A stretch of DNA of 64,000 bases, from NCBI GenBank assembly GCA_014706385.1, contig JACGZH010000007.1:193501-257500 (forward strand), read 5' to 3'. Below, piece by piece: positions 1-11,706 of this stretch. The translations under genes and the position numbers were made by a program. Source of the DNA: Phaffia rhodozyma. Taxonomy: Eukaryota > Basidiomycota > Tremellomycetes > Cystofilobasidiales > Mrakiaceae. Under the pieces are notes generated by a model that was given only the letters and a program-made list of their open reading frames with translations, had not been told where the DNA came from and made no database searches. Numbering within the stretch: the first letter of the stretch is position 1; each line of letters opens with the position of its first letter.

Positions 1-1275
1 AGACAACGATGTGTCCTCCGTTCTTCAAGAAGTGATGGGCGTTGAGGGCAACAATTCGAGCCTGATCGGGCTGGGCAACATCGGCAAAGATGACATCGAC
101 CATGGAGAGAAGCATTCGGTACTTGTTGGGGTATCGAGCGTCCTCAATGATGGGGATGACGTTCGTCCTCTTCTTGGCCATGTTGATCAGATCTCGACCA
201 GATCGGTGAGAGAACTCAACAGCGTAAACGGTTCCCTCAGGTCCGACGACGTCAGCAACGTGGGAGACGGAGGTTCCAGAGGCAGCTCCAAGGTAGAGCA
301 CCTTCTTCCCAGGGGCAATGTAGATCTCGTCGAGACCTCCAAGAATTCCGGCAGCCAACTTGGATCGGAAGGGGTTCCAAACTCGGTACTCGGTCTTGTT
401 CTCAGTACCATCCTCTCCAGGGGAGGCGATGGTAATTCGCTTTTCTCCGTAGACAGACTCTCCGGGAACCAAGTTTCGGGAGACAAGGAGGTGCTCCTAG
501 ATAAATGAAATGTAGCGTAGGTATTAGAACTAGAAGCGTTGATAGCAACAAACTAGGCGCGTTGAGGAAAAGAGAATTAAAACGAACCTTGCCCTTGGCG
601 ATGAACACACCCTTGTGTCTGTGGGGCTCGAGGATCACAGCAGCTCCACCCTTAGCGCCGACACCAGCCTTTCCACCTCGGGCTCCTCCTCGTCCTCCTC
701 CTCGGCCACCCCGTCCTCGATCGGCTCCTCGGGCCCCACCTCGGGCTCCTCCTGAGTCATTTGTAAATTATTGATTGCCAAAGTAAAAAGGTCGAGAGTT
801 GAATGTGAGGTGAGTGGTAGATTAAATTTTACGAGTCCAAGATATAAAGAGGAGAAAAGAGTTGTAACGAAGTACAAGATCAGGCTGATAATTCATTGGG
901 AAGAATATTGGAAGAAGAGTCATAAACGTACCTCGACCTCCTCGGTCACCACCAAAGCCACCTCGTCCTCCACCTCGTCCTCCGGAGGCACCAAATCCAC
1001 CTCGTCCTCCACCTCGTCCACCTCGATCACCGCCGAAGCCGCCTCGTCCACCACCTCGTCCACCTCGTTCTGTTTAGATTTTGGGTGTTTGAGGAAGGGG
1101 AAGATGAAGCGGGAAAGAATTGTATGTGTTAAGAAGTTTTATTTGAAGACGAAAAGTTGCGAAGGAAAAGTTGTGGAGGGAAAATCACAGCAGCAAAAGC
1201 TCATAAGTTAGCGATCTCGGCAAACCAAACAACCCATTGAATGGGAGAACAAGCCAACTAACCTCCGAAAGCCAT
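1..1275 (-). CDS. NOP1: fibrillarin (rRNA/histone 2'-O / Gln methyltransferase), 3' end cut by window
   Basis: Nucleolar SAM-dependent methyltransferase of box C/D snoRNPs that 2'-O-methylates rRNA. Reading leftward from the ATG at 1275, the first exon gives MAFG and a donor (GTTAGT). The next two exons give a long glycine-arginine-rich (GAR) region of repeated RGG, GGRGGF and GGARGG. The catalytic part follows: [38 protein letters not shown], the SAM-binding motif [34 protein letters not shown] and [12 protein letters not shown]. The order and motifs match fibrillarin throughout. The last exon(s) run off the left edge, so the stop is not visible. The intron after FIAKGK uses the donor GTTCGT (582-587, minus strand). 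Two CACGTG boxes lie 170-205 bp upstream. The GAR domain is built from repetitive GGHCGA-type codons, which explains open antisense frames over it. Confidence 0.95.
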
Positions 1276-2572
1276 TTTTAAAGAATAAAAGAAGTAAAGG
1301 GGGGAGGGGAAGGAGACAAGAAAGTAAGAATAAGAGGTCGAGTGCAAAAAGACCTAAACTGGTTTGAAGAAGGAAAGTGGAAAAAAAAGAAAGATTTCTC
1401 TGTAAACTGTAAGAAAAAATTTGGGCCAGGGCCAGCCCTGATCACGTGATGTACTTATGTAAGCCTTGAGCCGTCACGTGCAGATCTTTGTTTTGCTTTG
1501 ATAAGCGATCGAAAGAGAATTATCAAGATGGCAGCACACATGTCCTTTCCTGATTATACCTTTGAAAGTAGAGTAAACCCAAAGATATCTCTTCAGGTGA
1601 GACAGAAGCAAAGGTGATATATCTGTTGAGTTAGAAGCTGTTCTCTATGTGACCTCGATATGGACATTTTTCTTAATGAGTTGGCTCAGCCTGCCCAGAG
1701 ATTATCTTTCTTTCTGCCGACTATACAGTGTTCTTCCCACTCTTCTTACATAGAACAAAGTAAACGGTTGTATTCTTGTGTTAATGGTAATCTTGGTCGA
1801 AACTCCTCAGTTTCATCTTTGCTCGACCAGTTTGGAAAGTTCTTTGGGAGAGATTTATACACTCTTATTGCTGTTATCTTATCACATCACACTCTTAGCT
1901 TGCGTAGATCGAGTTTGATTCTCCCATTTTTGTTCCGAACAGTAAGATGGTCTGGCTAGCTGTGTGCAACATCAATTCTCTATCAGTCCAGTCGAGTTCT
2001 AACCTCAACTTCTTGTTCGCCGTCGCTGCTCGTCAATCGAATGTCCGTGCTTAATTCGTCTTCAGACTTGATTTCTCTTTAATCATAAGATGATCCTAGT
2101 CCGATATTTCTCCCACTCAAATCACTCGTTATATAGAACCTCTTTTTTCTTTGTTTCACAGAAGAACCTGAGTCGAACAAGTGTTATGGGTATGCAACTC
2201 TTGGTTTCAACTTGAACTCTCTCGAGTTTATCGATCAGTAATTGACCTACAAGATGGTTGAATACGAATATGGACCGTTGCCTATCGTCTGCCTGTCGAT
2301 TTTTGATCAGTAGCTTCTCTCATCAGTACAAAATGCCGTAGTCCAGACTGTGATACTTCACAGTCAAATTCTCGTCGCGCGGGAACCTAAAAGTCACGAA
2401 CTATCAAACACTCTGACTTGATTAGAAATATTTGTAGTCTCTATTATAACGTCTTGATCTCGCTACCTCCACCAGTCATCTGAACATTCTGTCAAACCAT
2501 CTCGACCGACTCTCCGAGCGATCAGGCCATTCTTTCAATCAAAGATCCGTTTATTTGAGCCCCATCTGTTGT
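1276..2572. other. intergenic region between divergent fibrillarin and M16 protease genes
   Basis: About 1.3 kb without a convincing gene. It serves as the divergent upstream region of fibrillarin (minus) and the M16 protease (plus). A 99-codon open frame at 1660-1959 starts with ATG but has no recognisable domain and lies in AT-rich sequence; I do not call it. The only motifs I can point to are the two CACGTG boxes near 1443 and 1475. Confidence 0.5.
1441..1480. promoter_or_regulatory. two CACGTG (E-box/Cbf1-type) sites upstream of fibrillarin
   Basis: CACGTG occurs at 1443-1448, in the palindromic context ATCACGTGAT, and again at 1475-1480 (GTCACGTGCA). RTCACGTG is the binding motif of Cbf1-type bHLH factors in fungi. 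Placement 170-205 bp before the fibrillarin ATG fits a promoter element. Function is inferred. Confidence 0.4.
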
Positions 2573-5500
2573 ATGCTCCAGTACTCACTCAGAAATTTCA
2601 AACTCCAACACACTAAACCTTACCTGGCCACTTTGTTCATCCGATCGTTTTCTTCAGCTTCCTTTTCTACGCCCTACTCACCGCTCAAAAGGATGTCTCT
2701 TCACACTCAGCCCACCACGACTCCTCTTCCCATGGAGGAAGGGCAGACTGTCTATGGAAATTATGAACTTGGTATGTAAATCTATCAGAACCATTGTTTT
2801 CATGCGTTGTACGTGCACGACTGGCTTACTGTGGCCCGTATCTTGAATTGGAATCATATGTGTGCTTCTTGACCGAGATCAGTCAGATCGTTTACTCCCC
2901 CCTCTTCCACTGTTCCGATTCAAAAATGGAGATCGACAAAGACCGGTCTATCCGTTACCTGGGCTGGTGTTCCTGGACCTATCGTAAACGGGACATTCAC
3001 CGTGGTGCGCACACACTCTATCGTCTTGAAAGCCTATAATTGTTTGACAGTATAAGCGGAGCTTGCCAGATTGACGTGTCTTTCCCCTTCTTTTGCTGTT
3101 AGCCTACCGAGATTTTTGATGAGTTCGTATTTGACCCAAAATGCCAATAGAAGTGAATACATGTATGATCAACGAGTCTGATTATGCATCGATGTATACC
3201 TCGTTTTTTCTTCTCCTATGTAGTACCGGACGACCCCATACCCTAGAGCACCTCATCTTTCTGGGATCTTCGAGCTACCCTTACAAGGGGATCCTGGACA
3301 ACCTAGCAAATAAGTCGTTTGCCGATGGAACCAACGCATGGACCGACAATGATCATACTGGTTTGCGCTATTCTTTCATCTTCCTCTACCTTCATCTACC
3401 AGAAACTGACAACACAACATGCATGTATTCGAAAATGTACTACGATACACACTCAAATGACAGCCTATACAATCTCTTGCGCTGGAGGTGAAGGCTTTCT
3501 CAAGCTACTTCCTGTTTACATTGATCATATTCTCTACCCGACTTTGACAAAAGAAAGCTTCGTCACGGAAGTTCACCATGTCAATGAGAAGGGTGAAAAC
3601 GCTGGAGTTGTCTATGCAGAGATGCAGGCTCGAGAAAATGGAAGTGGGGATCTGATGGCGCTCAAGTGAGTCAAACATAACCGAGCTTCGTAAATTATGC
3701 CATCTAATCGGGTTATCGCTCGGCTCTGTCTCGTATATCTCTAGGATGCAACGGATCATGTATCCTCAATCTAATGCCTATCGAAGCGAGACCGGAGGTC
3801 TAATGGGCGCACTTAGGGACCTCACTGTCGAGAAAAGTAAGTCAATCATCTCATCTGTCTGTCTTCCGCTCAGTTGTGTATACATGTATGCTGACTGGCA
3901 ATCTTCAACGTGTGCTGTCATGAAGTCAAAGAATATCACTCGTCTCTCTATCTCCCTCACAATCTTCACTTACTCATTACCGGTTCCTCTTGCCCACTCC
4001 CTTCACTCCTGCATACGCTGAATGAAATCGTCGAGCCTTACATTCTCTCCAAGACGCCGAGTTTTCCTCCAGCTGACTGGAAGCGGCCTTTCCTCGAGAC
4101 AAGTACAAAGGAGCCCGTCGAGTGGTCTTCGGAAGAGAAAGAAGAAGTAGTTGAATTTCTAGAGGCAGATGAGAGTGTAGGAGAGGTCCAAATCGGGTTT
4201 GAAGGAGTAAAGAGGGAAAACCTCATTGATAACCTTGCCATTGATGGTCCGTATATGATTCCTTGTGTTCGATCTACACAGAAAGCTTACTGAACACTCT
4301 TTTTTCTTATTGGGACCAAAAATCAGTTTTGACTACTTATCTGACCGACTCGCCCATTGCGCCGTTGAACAAAGAATTTGTAGAGATTCCCGAACCGTTA
4401 TGTACATCAATCGATCTTTACACTAGCAACCGGGTAGCCGTTAACGAACTGGCGTTCTATCTCTCGGACGTACCCGCCGAGCAATTGGACAAGATGAGTG
4501 GAATGGTGAAGAAGGTCCTTCAGAACATTGTCAAGGAAGGTATAGACATGGAAAGGATGGGTATGGTCTTTAGGAGAGAGAAGAGACAGACGCTACACAA
4601 TCTTGAAGCTAAACCGTGAGCTTTCTGTTCATTTCTATGGTGTTAACGACCTTGTTCTGATCCAGTCAACTTGGTACATGTGTTGTCATTCCCGACAAAT
4701 CAGAGAGGGGATTATTGATGCTGCTGTCATAAGTGGTAGGTCCTCTCTATATAATTGTGTTCTAGTCAGGATGAGAAGGTGATACTGACATGGACATGTT
4801 ATATGACGACGTTCTAGATCTTCTTTATGGAAACCCTAACGGAGAAGATCTACAGGAATCCCATAACTTCATGAGACACTATGATGAATTGGAATCCTGG
4901 ACCAGTACCGACTGGTCTGCATTCCTCGACAAGTAAGTGACTAGCTTCTTTCCTCTTCTTCTCTCCCATCGGCTTCTGTCTCTCTAGATCAGGATGACCC
5001 TCAATAGTGAACATCGTGACCTCGTTTAGATACCTGGCATCTGCTCCTTCAATCACAGTCATTGGTAAGCCGTCGGCTGCTCTGGCAACTAAGGTCGAGA
5101 CGGCCGAGAAGGAACGTATCAAGCAGCAACGAAAAGACCTAGGCGAGGACGGTCTCAGGCAGAAAGGAGAAGAGCTGAAGGCGGCCAAAGCAGCGAACGA
5201 TAGAGAAATTCCAAAGGAAATCTTGGAAAGTTTCCAGATCCCAAATGTAAGCATCTGGTCGTTGTCTTTGTCAACTTGCATTTGAGTCACCAACTGACTC
5301 TCCTCATGCCTCTCGTGACGGGTCGGTAGGTCAACAGCATTTCGTGGATCCCAGTTGAAACTGCTGTCAACGATGGAAAGGTTTCGAAGAAAGGCCAAGT
5401 TCAAGAGTGCATTGCTTTCGACGGGGAAAATCTTCCCTTTTTCATTCACTTTAGTCATCTCCAGGTTCGTTCATGTGTAACTTTATTTGGCGTACATTGT

Positions 5501-7674
5501 ACTGACATGTTTTCAACTTAATTTCAGTCTAACTTTCTTACCTTGAATGTGTATCTCTCTACGGCTGATCTACCTGCGGATCTTCGACCGTGAGTTGACT
5601 GGCTTTGGTTATGGTAAACAAAGGAGTCTTCCGATGCTGATACACTTGTTCGTGTTGCGACAGGTATGCCTCTTTATGGCAAGACTCGTTTTTCTCATTG
5701 CCTATCAAACGAGCTAACGGTTCCGAGTTGAGTCATGAGGATGTGATTAATCAACTTAATGAGTATGTCGACTTTTCTTCTATATCTCGAATCTTGTCAG
5801 CTTACTGTACTTGTGAATTTTGACATGCTATTTTTCAATTTAATTCATAAGTCAAACTGTTCAGTACTACACCGATTATGGGTGCGCTGGTGCTTTCCAG
5901 GATCTGCTACGAATTCAGATCAAAGTGGAGAAGCACCAGTATGGTTCGACTATCGCTTGGATTCGAGATCTTATCTGGGGCTCCACATTCGTCAAGGATC
6001 GATTAGAGGTCACCATCGCGAAGCTTGTTCAAGAATTGCCTCAGCAGAAGAGGGACGGAAGCTCGGTCGCGAGGAGTGTGTCGGAGAGGATGATCATGGA
6101 TGAGGGGAAGAGCACGAGTGTCGCCAATGGGTTGTTGAGGCAATTGGAGTTCTTACCCGAAGTAGCTACCAGACTGAAGGACGATCCTGAGAGTGTCATT
6201 AGGGATCTTGAGAAGTTCAGAGAAATCAGTAAGTCAACATTCCTCTTCTTTCTTCTCCCGTCTAACTGTGACGTCAGTAGTTCATGGGAACTGATAGTTC
6301 CTCTTTGGTCTTACGTATGTGACGTTGACACAGTCACTGCTCCTCGAAACTTGAGAGTAGCTGTCTCGGGAGACATCCTGAACCTCTCTGAGCCCAGGTC
6401 TAGCTGGCTCAAGAACTTTAAAGCTTTGCCTGTTCGTCGAATATATGCTTGCTACTTGTGCCAACGTAATCTGAATGCGAACGTTCTTACTTCCTCATTT
6501 TCAAACAGAAATCCGAATTAGGCGCTGTCCCTTGGTCCAAGGATGCTCTCTCTCCTCTTGGAAAGGCGCCTTCGAAATCAGTAATTACAGCTGCTTTTAT
6601 TCATCCTGCTTGTATTCATTTGCTCAACCCGTTAACCTGTTTTTTTTCCAATCATTCCACTTACTTTGTAGGCCGTCCTTGTCACATTGCCCAGTATCGA
6701 GGGCAGTTACTCCAATCACACCGCTAAGGGCGTCGTTGGATGGGATCACCCCGATCTACCGAGTTTGGAAGTGACGAAAGCAGTATTGAATGCTCTGGAA
6801 AGTTATCTTTGGAAGTATATCAGAGGTGCCGGGTTCGCCTACGGTTGTGGAGTAACGCTGTCGATTGAGTCCGGCACCGTTGGTTTTTATGTCTACCGAG
6901 TGAGTGGCTTCGTCTGTCTCTGCTTGATACAACGGCACTGGTCTTTCATCCTTTTTTCTTATCGTGCTCACAATTTTATTACTTTTGCTTACTCATTGGT
7001 ATATATTCAGTCTCCCGATGCATTCAAAGCTTTCGAGGAGGGTGCTCGTGTTATTCGAGGTCTAGCCGATGAGACGGTTCGACTCTCTCTTTTGTCTTTT
7101 TTTGCGCAGCTTCTCCTCAAACTAACCCGTTTCTTCCCATCTTTTTGGGGATGACTAGATCAAACTGGATTCGAACATCGTCGAAGCCGCAAAATCATCC
7201 CTTGTGTTCGCATACGCGCAAAAAGAGAAGTCTCTCTCATCAGCGTGTAGTCTAGCGTTCAACAACGAAGTCTTGAAGCGTTCTTCTTCAAGGGATCTTT
7301 TGAGTCGCATGCAGGTTCGTCCCAAAATTTGAAACCCGAGAGCGTTATCAGATGAGAAGCCTTTTTTGCGTCTCTTCATTTGAACTAACTTCATGTGTGT
7401 ATTCTCAAAGTCGGTGACCAAATCCGAGATTCTAGGAGCGCTTAGGAAATACATCTTGCCGATATTTGACCCAGCAAGCTCTGTTGTCGCTTGTACGTCT
7501 GCTCCTGGGAAAGCAGAAGAGATCGCAAACTCGTTCGAGACGTTCGGGTATGCTGTCGAACGAAGGGTTCTCTCCGGCCTAGGGGGGGATGATGAGGATA
7601 GTGGAAGCGAGAGCGGGAGTGATATGAGTTATAGTGATGAGAGCGTGAGTGGAAGCGAAAGCGAAAGCGAGTGA
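2573..7674 (+). CDS. SDD3: M16-family zinc metalloprotease, YOL098C/SDD3-like
   Basis: Large multi-exon gene. Exon 1 ends NYELG at a GTATGT donor. Later exons give KWRSTKTGLSVTWAG, GPIVNGTFT, PTEIFDD and TGRPHTLEHLIFLGSSSYPY, which carries the inverted zinc motif HxxEH (HTLEH). Then come LANKSFADGTNAWTDNDHT, GGEGFLKLLPVYIDHILYPT, and FVTEVHHVNEKGENAGVVYA with EMQARE, which supplies the third zinc-ligand region. This series is characteristic of the ~1000-residue M16C relatives of yeast YOL098C and not of Cym1 or insulinase. The C-terminus is an acidic Ser/Glu/Asp tail (DEDSGSESGSD...SESESE). Two in-frame ATGs exist: 2573 gives an Arg/Ser/hydroxylated leader (MLQYSLRNFKLQHTKPY...) resembling a mitochondrial presequence, and 2693 gives MSLHTQPTT. 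I report the longer form; which one is used is unknown. At least three introns use GTTCGT donors (3123, 5465, 7316). Confidence 0.85.
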
Positions 7675-8297
7675 TTTGAATCAGTACACGAAGAGGAGGA
7701 AAGCTGTATCGACGAGGAAGAGAACGACGATCTCTAGATGTTAGTTCTCTAAATTCAAAGGATATATTTATGTTGTTTATGTTTTGGTTTCTCTGATTCG
7801 CCCAATTCAACGGAAGAGTGTCATAAAGAGGTATTTCATACAAAGGTAAGTGATAAAGGTATGGAGGGGCAAAAGGACGAACGAATAGGGCAGGTAATAT
7901 GTTTTTGGGGGTGATAAATGAGAAGAAACGAAAGTAAAGAAGGAGCAATGGTGGAAGGAAAGGAGTGTATAGGACAAAGGTTTTTCAGAAGAGATGCATT
8001 CTGACACTCTCAAAAGACTCAGGCACCAGGAACGAATAGATAATAGCAGAACGGCAACAAAGGAACGACTCCGGAAATAGGCAATAAGCAGAGTTTGGAG
8101 GCTATATAGAAGAAGGAAACAGGGAATGCAAGAGGCGAGTAAAGACCCGACATGATGAAAAGCAGATTGCTCTACGCGCGCAGGAGTGTTTGAGAGATCA
8201 AGGTCAGTTGGAGTTGTATTTAAGACGGAGATAGGGAACAGGCTAGGACTGACAATTACAACGACATATTCTTAGGAACAGATTTTGGTCTACATAT
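7675..8297. other. intergenic region between convergent genes
   Basis: About 620 bp between the stop of the M16 protease and the stop of the minus-strand repeat-peptide gene, so it should hold both 3' UTRs. Open frames here are low-complexity shadows. I see no RNA gene or repeat. Confidence 0.5.
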
Positions 8298-8816
8298 TTA
8301 CTTGAGGTCGGCGGCGTGGTTCTGCCACTCAGGAGTCACGTCTCGCTTGAGGTCGGCGGCGTGGTTCTGCCACTCAGGAGTCACGTCTCGCTTGAGGTCG
8401 GCGGCGTGGTTCTGCCACTCAGGAGTCACGTCTCGCTTGAGGTCGGCGGCGTGGTTCTGCCACTCAGGAGTCACGTCTCGCTTGAGGTCGGCGGCGTGGT
8501 TCTGCCACTCAGGAGTCACGTCTCGCTTGAGGTCGGCGGCGTGGTTCTGCCACTCAGGAGTCACGTCTCGCTTGAGGTCGGCGGCGTGGTTCTGCCACTC
8601 AGGAGTCACGTCTCGCTTGAGGTCGGCGGCGTGGTTCTGCCACTATCGATATGACATCACGGACATTACAAGTCAGCTTGGTCATGTAACATTGCGCTTG
8701 AATATTCGTCGCGATCATGAACGATGACGTACCTCGGGATCAACAGAGGCGATAGGAGCGGCAGCGGCCAAGGAGGCAAGAGCAAGTGTAACAAGGGTGG
8801 CCTTAGGGAAGATCAT
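8298..8816 (-). CDS. secreted Lys-Arg repeat peptide precursor (KEP / alpha-factor-like architecture)
   Basis: Two exons: 8816-8733 and 8642-8298, separated by a 90-nt intron (GTACGT...ATAG). Exon 1 encodes 28 residues: a classic signal peptide (MIFPKATLVTLALASLAAAA) followed by PIASVDPE. Exon 2 continues in frame with WQNHAADLKR, then six copies of DVTPEWQNHAADLKR, then a last copy ending DLK before TAA. The total is 142 residues with eight copies of the core PEWQNHAADL, and seven KR sites. Kex2-type protease cleaves after KR, so processing would release near-identical 13-mers (DVTPEWQNHAADL after removal of KR). The layout is that of yeast alpha-factor precursors and of fungal Kex2-processed repeat proteins such as Ustilago Rep1, but the peptide sequence is not one I recognise and there is no CAAX tail as in basidiomycete mating pheromones. 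The 45-bp units look identical at DNA level. Function unknown. Confidence 0.85.
8301..8642 (-). repeat. 45-bp tandem repeat, about 7.6 copies, within the peptide precursor
   Basis: Unit of 45 bp (15 codons), repeated head to tail without visible differences. The length is a multiple of three, so copy-number changes keep the frame. There are no spacers between units, so this is a minisatellite and not a CRISPR array. The unit is stop-free in more than one frame on both strands, which creates long shadow frames. Confidence 0.95.
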
Positions 8817-9657
8817 GTTTTATAGTGTCAAAGAAGAGAGGAAAGGAAAAGAAAGGGTAAGATGGCTTTTGATAGGAAAGGTCGAAGGGACTTTGAAGGA
8901 CGTTAAGCGGGATAGAGAGCAAGAGTGAGTACAAGTGAGGACGATGCTTTATAGGATTGAGTTGACTGTCTTTGCCAGATGAATCCCATGTGCGTGCTTG
9001 CTTCCGTTCATAGGTGCGCACGCCGTGGGTACCTCTCCCTTTGTTTGGTATATTGCGTTTTTACGTTTGGGTCTCTCTCGGTATGCTCATTCTAGATGAG
9101 AACGATGACTGTTGTTATTGTTGTTGTTTCTCCGACCACCACCAGCACTCCAGAAACGTTTCGGGGCGGCGCTCACCGAACATAAAAACAAAGGGCGCTC
9201 AGTAGTGATCAGCGAGAGCAAGAGGACGTGGTTGCCACTTGACAGGGAATGCGGGATGAGGTACCACGAGAGGTACCCAGGGCAGAGGGGATATGCCGAA
9301 GCAGCGTGAGGACTGATGGGCGCATCGGGCTTTATTGGCCCTGCGTGGGTTTAGGACTGAATTCGCGGACTACCACCAAGTGCTGTCCTCTTCCATTTTA
9401 CTCAGCCTCCTTTTTTCGTTTCTTCAAAGTTCAAGAGCGTTTCAACAACGCTCTCTCGACTCGTTGTCTTTCCTTCTTTGTTTTGTCTCCCCTTGACGTG
9501 TTCGCTCTCAGTTTCACAAAACCATTGAGGCAGCCTCAACTGTAATCATGAGTTCTCGATCGTCCTCTCTTCCGAGAACAGTCCTTGAGTGGAGCGCAAT
9601 GCAATAAAAGGATGCACACGTATTCATCGCACACATACAAATATACAACCGCGGCCA

Positions 9658-9780
9658 ATGATGACGAAAGGCTCTTGGAAGACGGGAAGGATTAAACGGG
9701 CAAACAAGATGTTAGCGCAGAAAAGGGTTCTGCAAGAAAACGCACTAAGAGAGATCATCCGGCCCGATAAGCTTTTTTAG
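9658..9780 (+). CDS. possible small basic protein, unrecognised
   Basis: ATG-ATG start followed by 40 codons to TAG. The product is lysine/arginine-rich and could be helical (MTKGSWKTGRIKRANKM, then LAQKRVLQENALREIIRPDK). Composition is more protein-like than most random frames nearby, and the frame is open a further 23 codons upstream. I recognise no family. It could equally be chance; there is no intron or context support. Confidence 0.2.
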   Translation: MMTKGSWKTGRIKRANKMLAQKRVLQENALREIIRPDKLF

Positions 9781-11186
9781 TCTATAACCAAAAAAACATC
9801 AAAAGAAAAGTGGTGAGAGGAAGAAAACCGATAAATAAACAATGATTGCCTCATTCGTTACGTAATGTTCAAGTCAAATTCGATTAAGGCAAAATAGAAA
9901 AACGCATCTGTCGTCCGAACCGACCTGATGCGCCATCTTGAGAAAAGCATGTTGGGTGGCCGGTTGTTCATCTATCTGTACCGGTGGACGGCTTCTTGAA
10001 TTGATTCCGCCGCTCAGTTACCCTCCATACCTTCTCGCCTGTTTGATCATCGTGCCTTTGACTTGGTCATCGGTTCCTTAACTGACAACAAAGAGGCACG
10101 CACATACAAAAAAAGAAAACGCCACGTCTTTGAATCTTAGCATATATTTGACAACTGTATGACCCTTCAGTCCGCGCAACGGGAGTTACCTCCATCTCGT
10201 TCCTATTCCTCTCCGATCAGCCACAACCATCGGCCGGCCACTCGCCTCAGCCTCAGTTTGATCCAGTAAGTTGGTGAGATGCTAAATCACCGAAGGGGTA
10301 GAAACCATTAAGAAAACTCAAAAGACCAAAAAGACGAGTACAACCGTCTCCGTTTCGTCATGATGTCCCGGATAGAATGAATGGATGAATGTTAACCTAT
10401 CATTTCATTTTCTCAATCTTGTTCTCGATCGTGGTCTATTCCACTGAACATGCATCAATTTATCGGACAGAGCACGTTTTCATGATCTCTTTTGTGGGTC
10501 CAACCTTCCATATCACTGGGTCGATGCCAAGAAGACGGAAGAAACGAAAAAGCTAAAACAAGAGCACAAAGCGGGAACAGGAAAGAGACAAAAAGACAAG
10601 CAACGAAAAGAAGGCGGGACGGTAAGGAAGTAAAAAAAAAAAAAAAAAGGGAGGGAAACTTGTGACGCGTGCTCTCAACGATCTCAAGTACACGCTCATA
10701 ATGTTACATTTGCGACAGTTGGCTGTGTAACCAGCGTGACAGGAAAGCTCATTAAATCATAGAATCATAAAATCATAAAACCTAGGACATCTACATTCGT
10801 TGACAAAATATTTGGAGGGAAAAAAAGTCAGTGAAAAAGATCTTGGAATTTGGATAAACGCACAATAAAACAGATAGAAGCAGCAATAAATAGATGGGAA
10901 GTGGAGGAAGAGGGAACCAGGAGCTCGAGTTTCAGTCCCGAAAGATGGTTAACATGAGAACATCATCGTCGTGCAAGACTAGTTGTTTCATTGAGCGTCA
11001 TGGATAGACGTATGCATCATTCAAAGAGCCTTGGCTTCACCTCCGAAGAAAGATAGGTGTGTTCGTTTAAAGAATTGAAGACTCACTCTTCAGAAAGAGA
11101 TTGAAACAGTGAATGATGGAGGAATGAAGGGAACATTGTAGACTCCTTCAAAATGTGTTTTTGAGAATAAAACAAGTTTTACGTAT

Positions 11187-11371
11187 CACGTGACTGTGTC
11201 ACGCCGAAAGAGTCACGTGTGACGAGAAGTTAGGGTTAGAGGATTACTGTCAAGGATGTTGCCTGAGCATCATTCATTCTACAGGCTGACCCGTAGACCC
11301 TTCACTCTCATCTCTCCTTCCTCTCTGGCTTCCCACGTATCCTGTTTCTTATGTATCAAGTCTCCCACGTG
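11187..11371. promoter_or_regulatory. cluster of CACGTG boxes upstream of the phosphatase gene
   Basis: CACGTG at 11187-11192 (ATCACGTGAC), 11214-11219 (GTCACGTGTGAC) and 11366-11371 (CCCACGTGTC), with a half-similar GTCACG between the first two. A further CACGTG lies at 11710 inside the dispersed repeat. Such clustering suggests bHLH binding, but the sites are 470-650 bp from the ATG at 11838 and the target gene is not certain. Confidence 0.35.
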
Positions 11372-11493
11372 TCGTATGCGGTGTGCAATGTATTGCGCGC
11401 ACATTCCTTTCAGAGCTCATGATATCTAAGAACCATGTACAAGACGGGCGTCCTCGACCAGTTGTCCATAGATAGCTGAAGCCTGATTTCTTT

Positions 11494-11497
<4 letters not shown>

Positions 11498-11532
<35 letters not shown>
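11498..11532 (+). repeat. TTTCTAC heptamer tandem repeat
   Basis: About four to five consecutive copies of the heptamer TTTCTAC, ending in a degenerate TTCTAC. A pyrimidine-rich microsatellite in the upstream region of the phosphatase gene. Confidence 0.85.
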
Positions 11533-11706
11533 CCTTCCTCGTCCTTCTGTCCTCGTTACCTAGTGATTCTATCAATCCTGTTTCCCTTATTCCAAGCGCC
11601 TGAGCTTCTTTCTTTGAACCTCAGATTCCTTCTGTGGCTACTTCAATTGTAGCCCTCCTGTTATCAGCCCAGCTTTCGCTCTAACACCTGCCAATGGAGG
11701 TAAGGT

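Noticed and set aside
1660..1959. 99-codon ATG frame in the fibrillarin upstream region
   Set aside because: No recognisable domain, AT-rich, no splice or context support.
8301..8642. CRISPR-like array
   Set aside because: Units are contiguous with no spacers, in a eukaryotic coding exon.
8302..8727. Plus-strand 141-codon repeat frame (RSAAWFCHSGVTSRL units)
   Set aside because: Shadow of the 45-bp minus-strand repeat; no signal peptide, no processing sites, and the minus strand gives a spliced secreted precursor.
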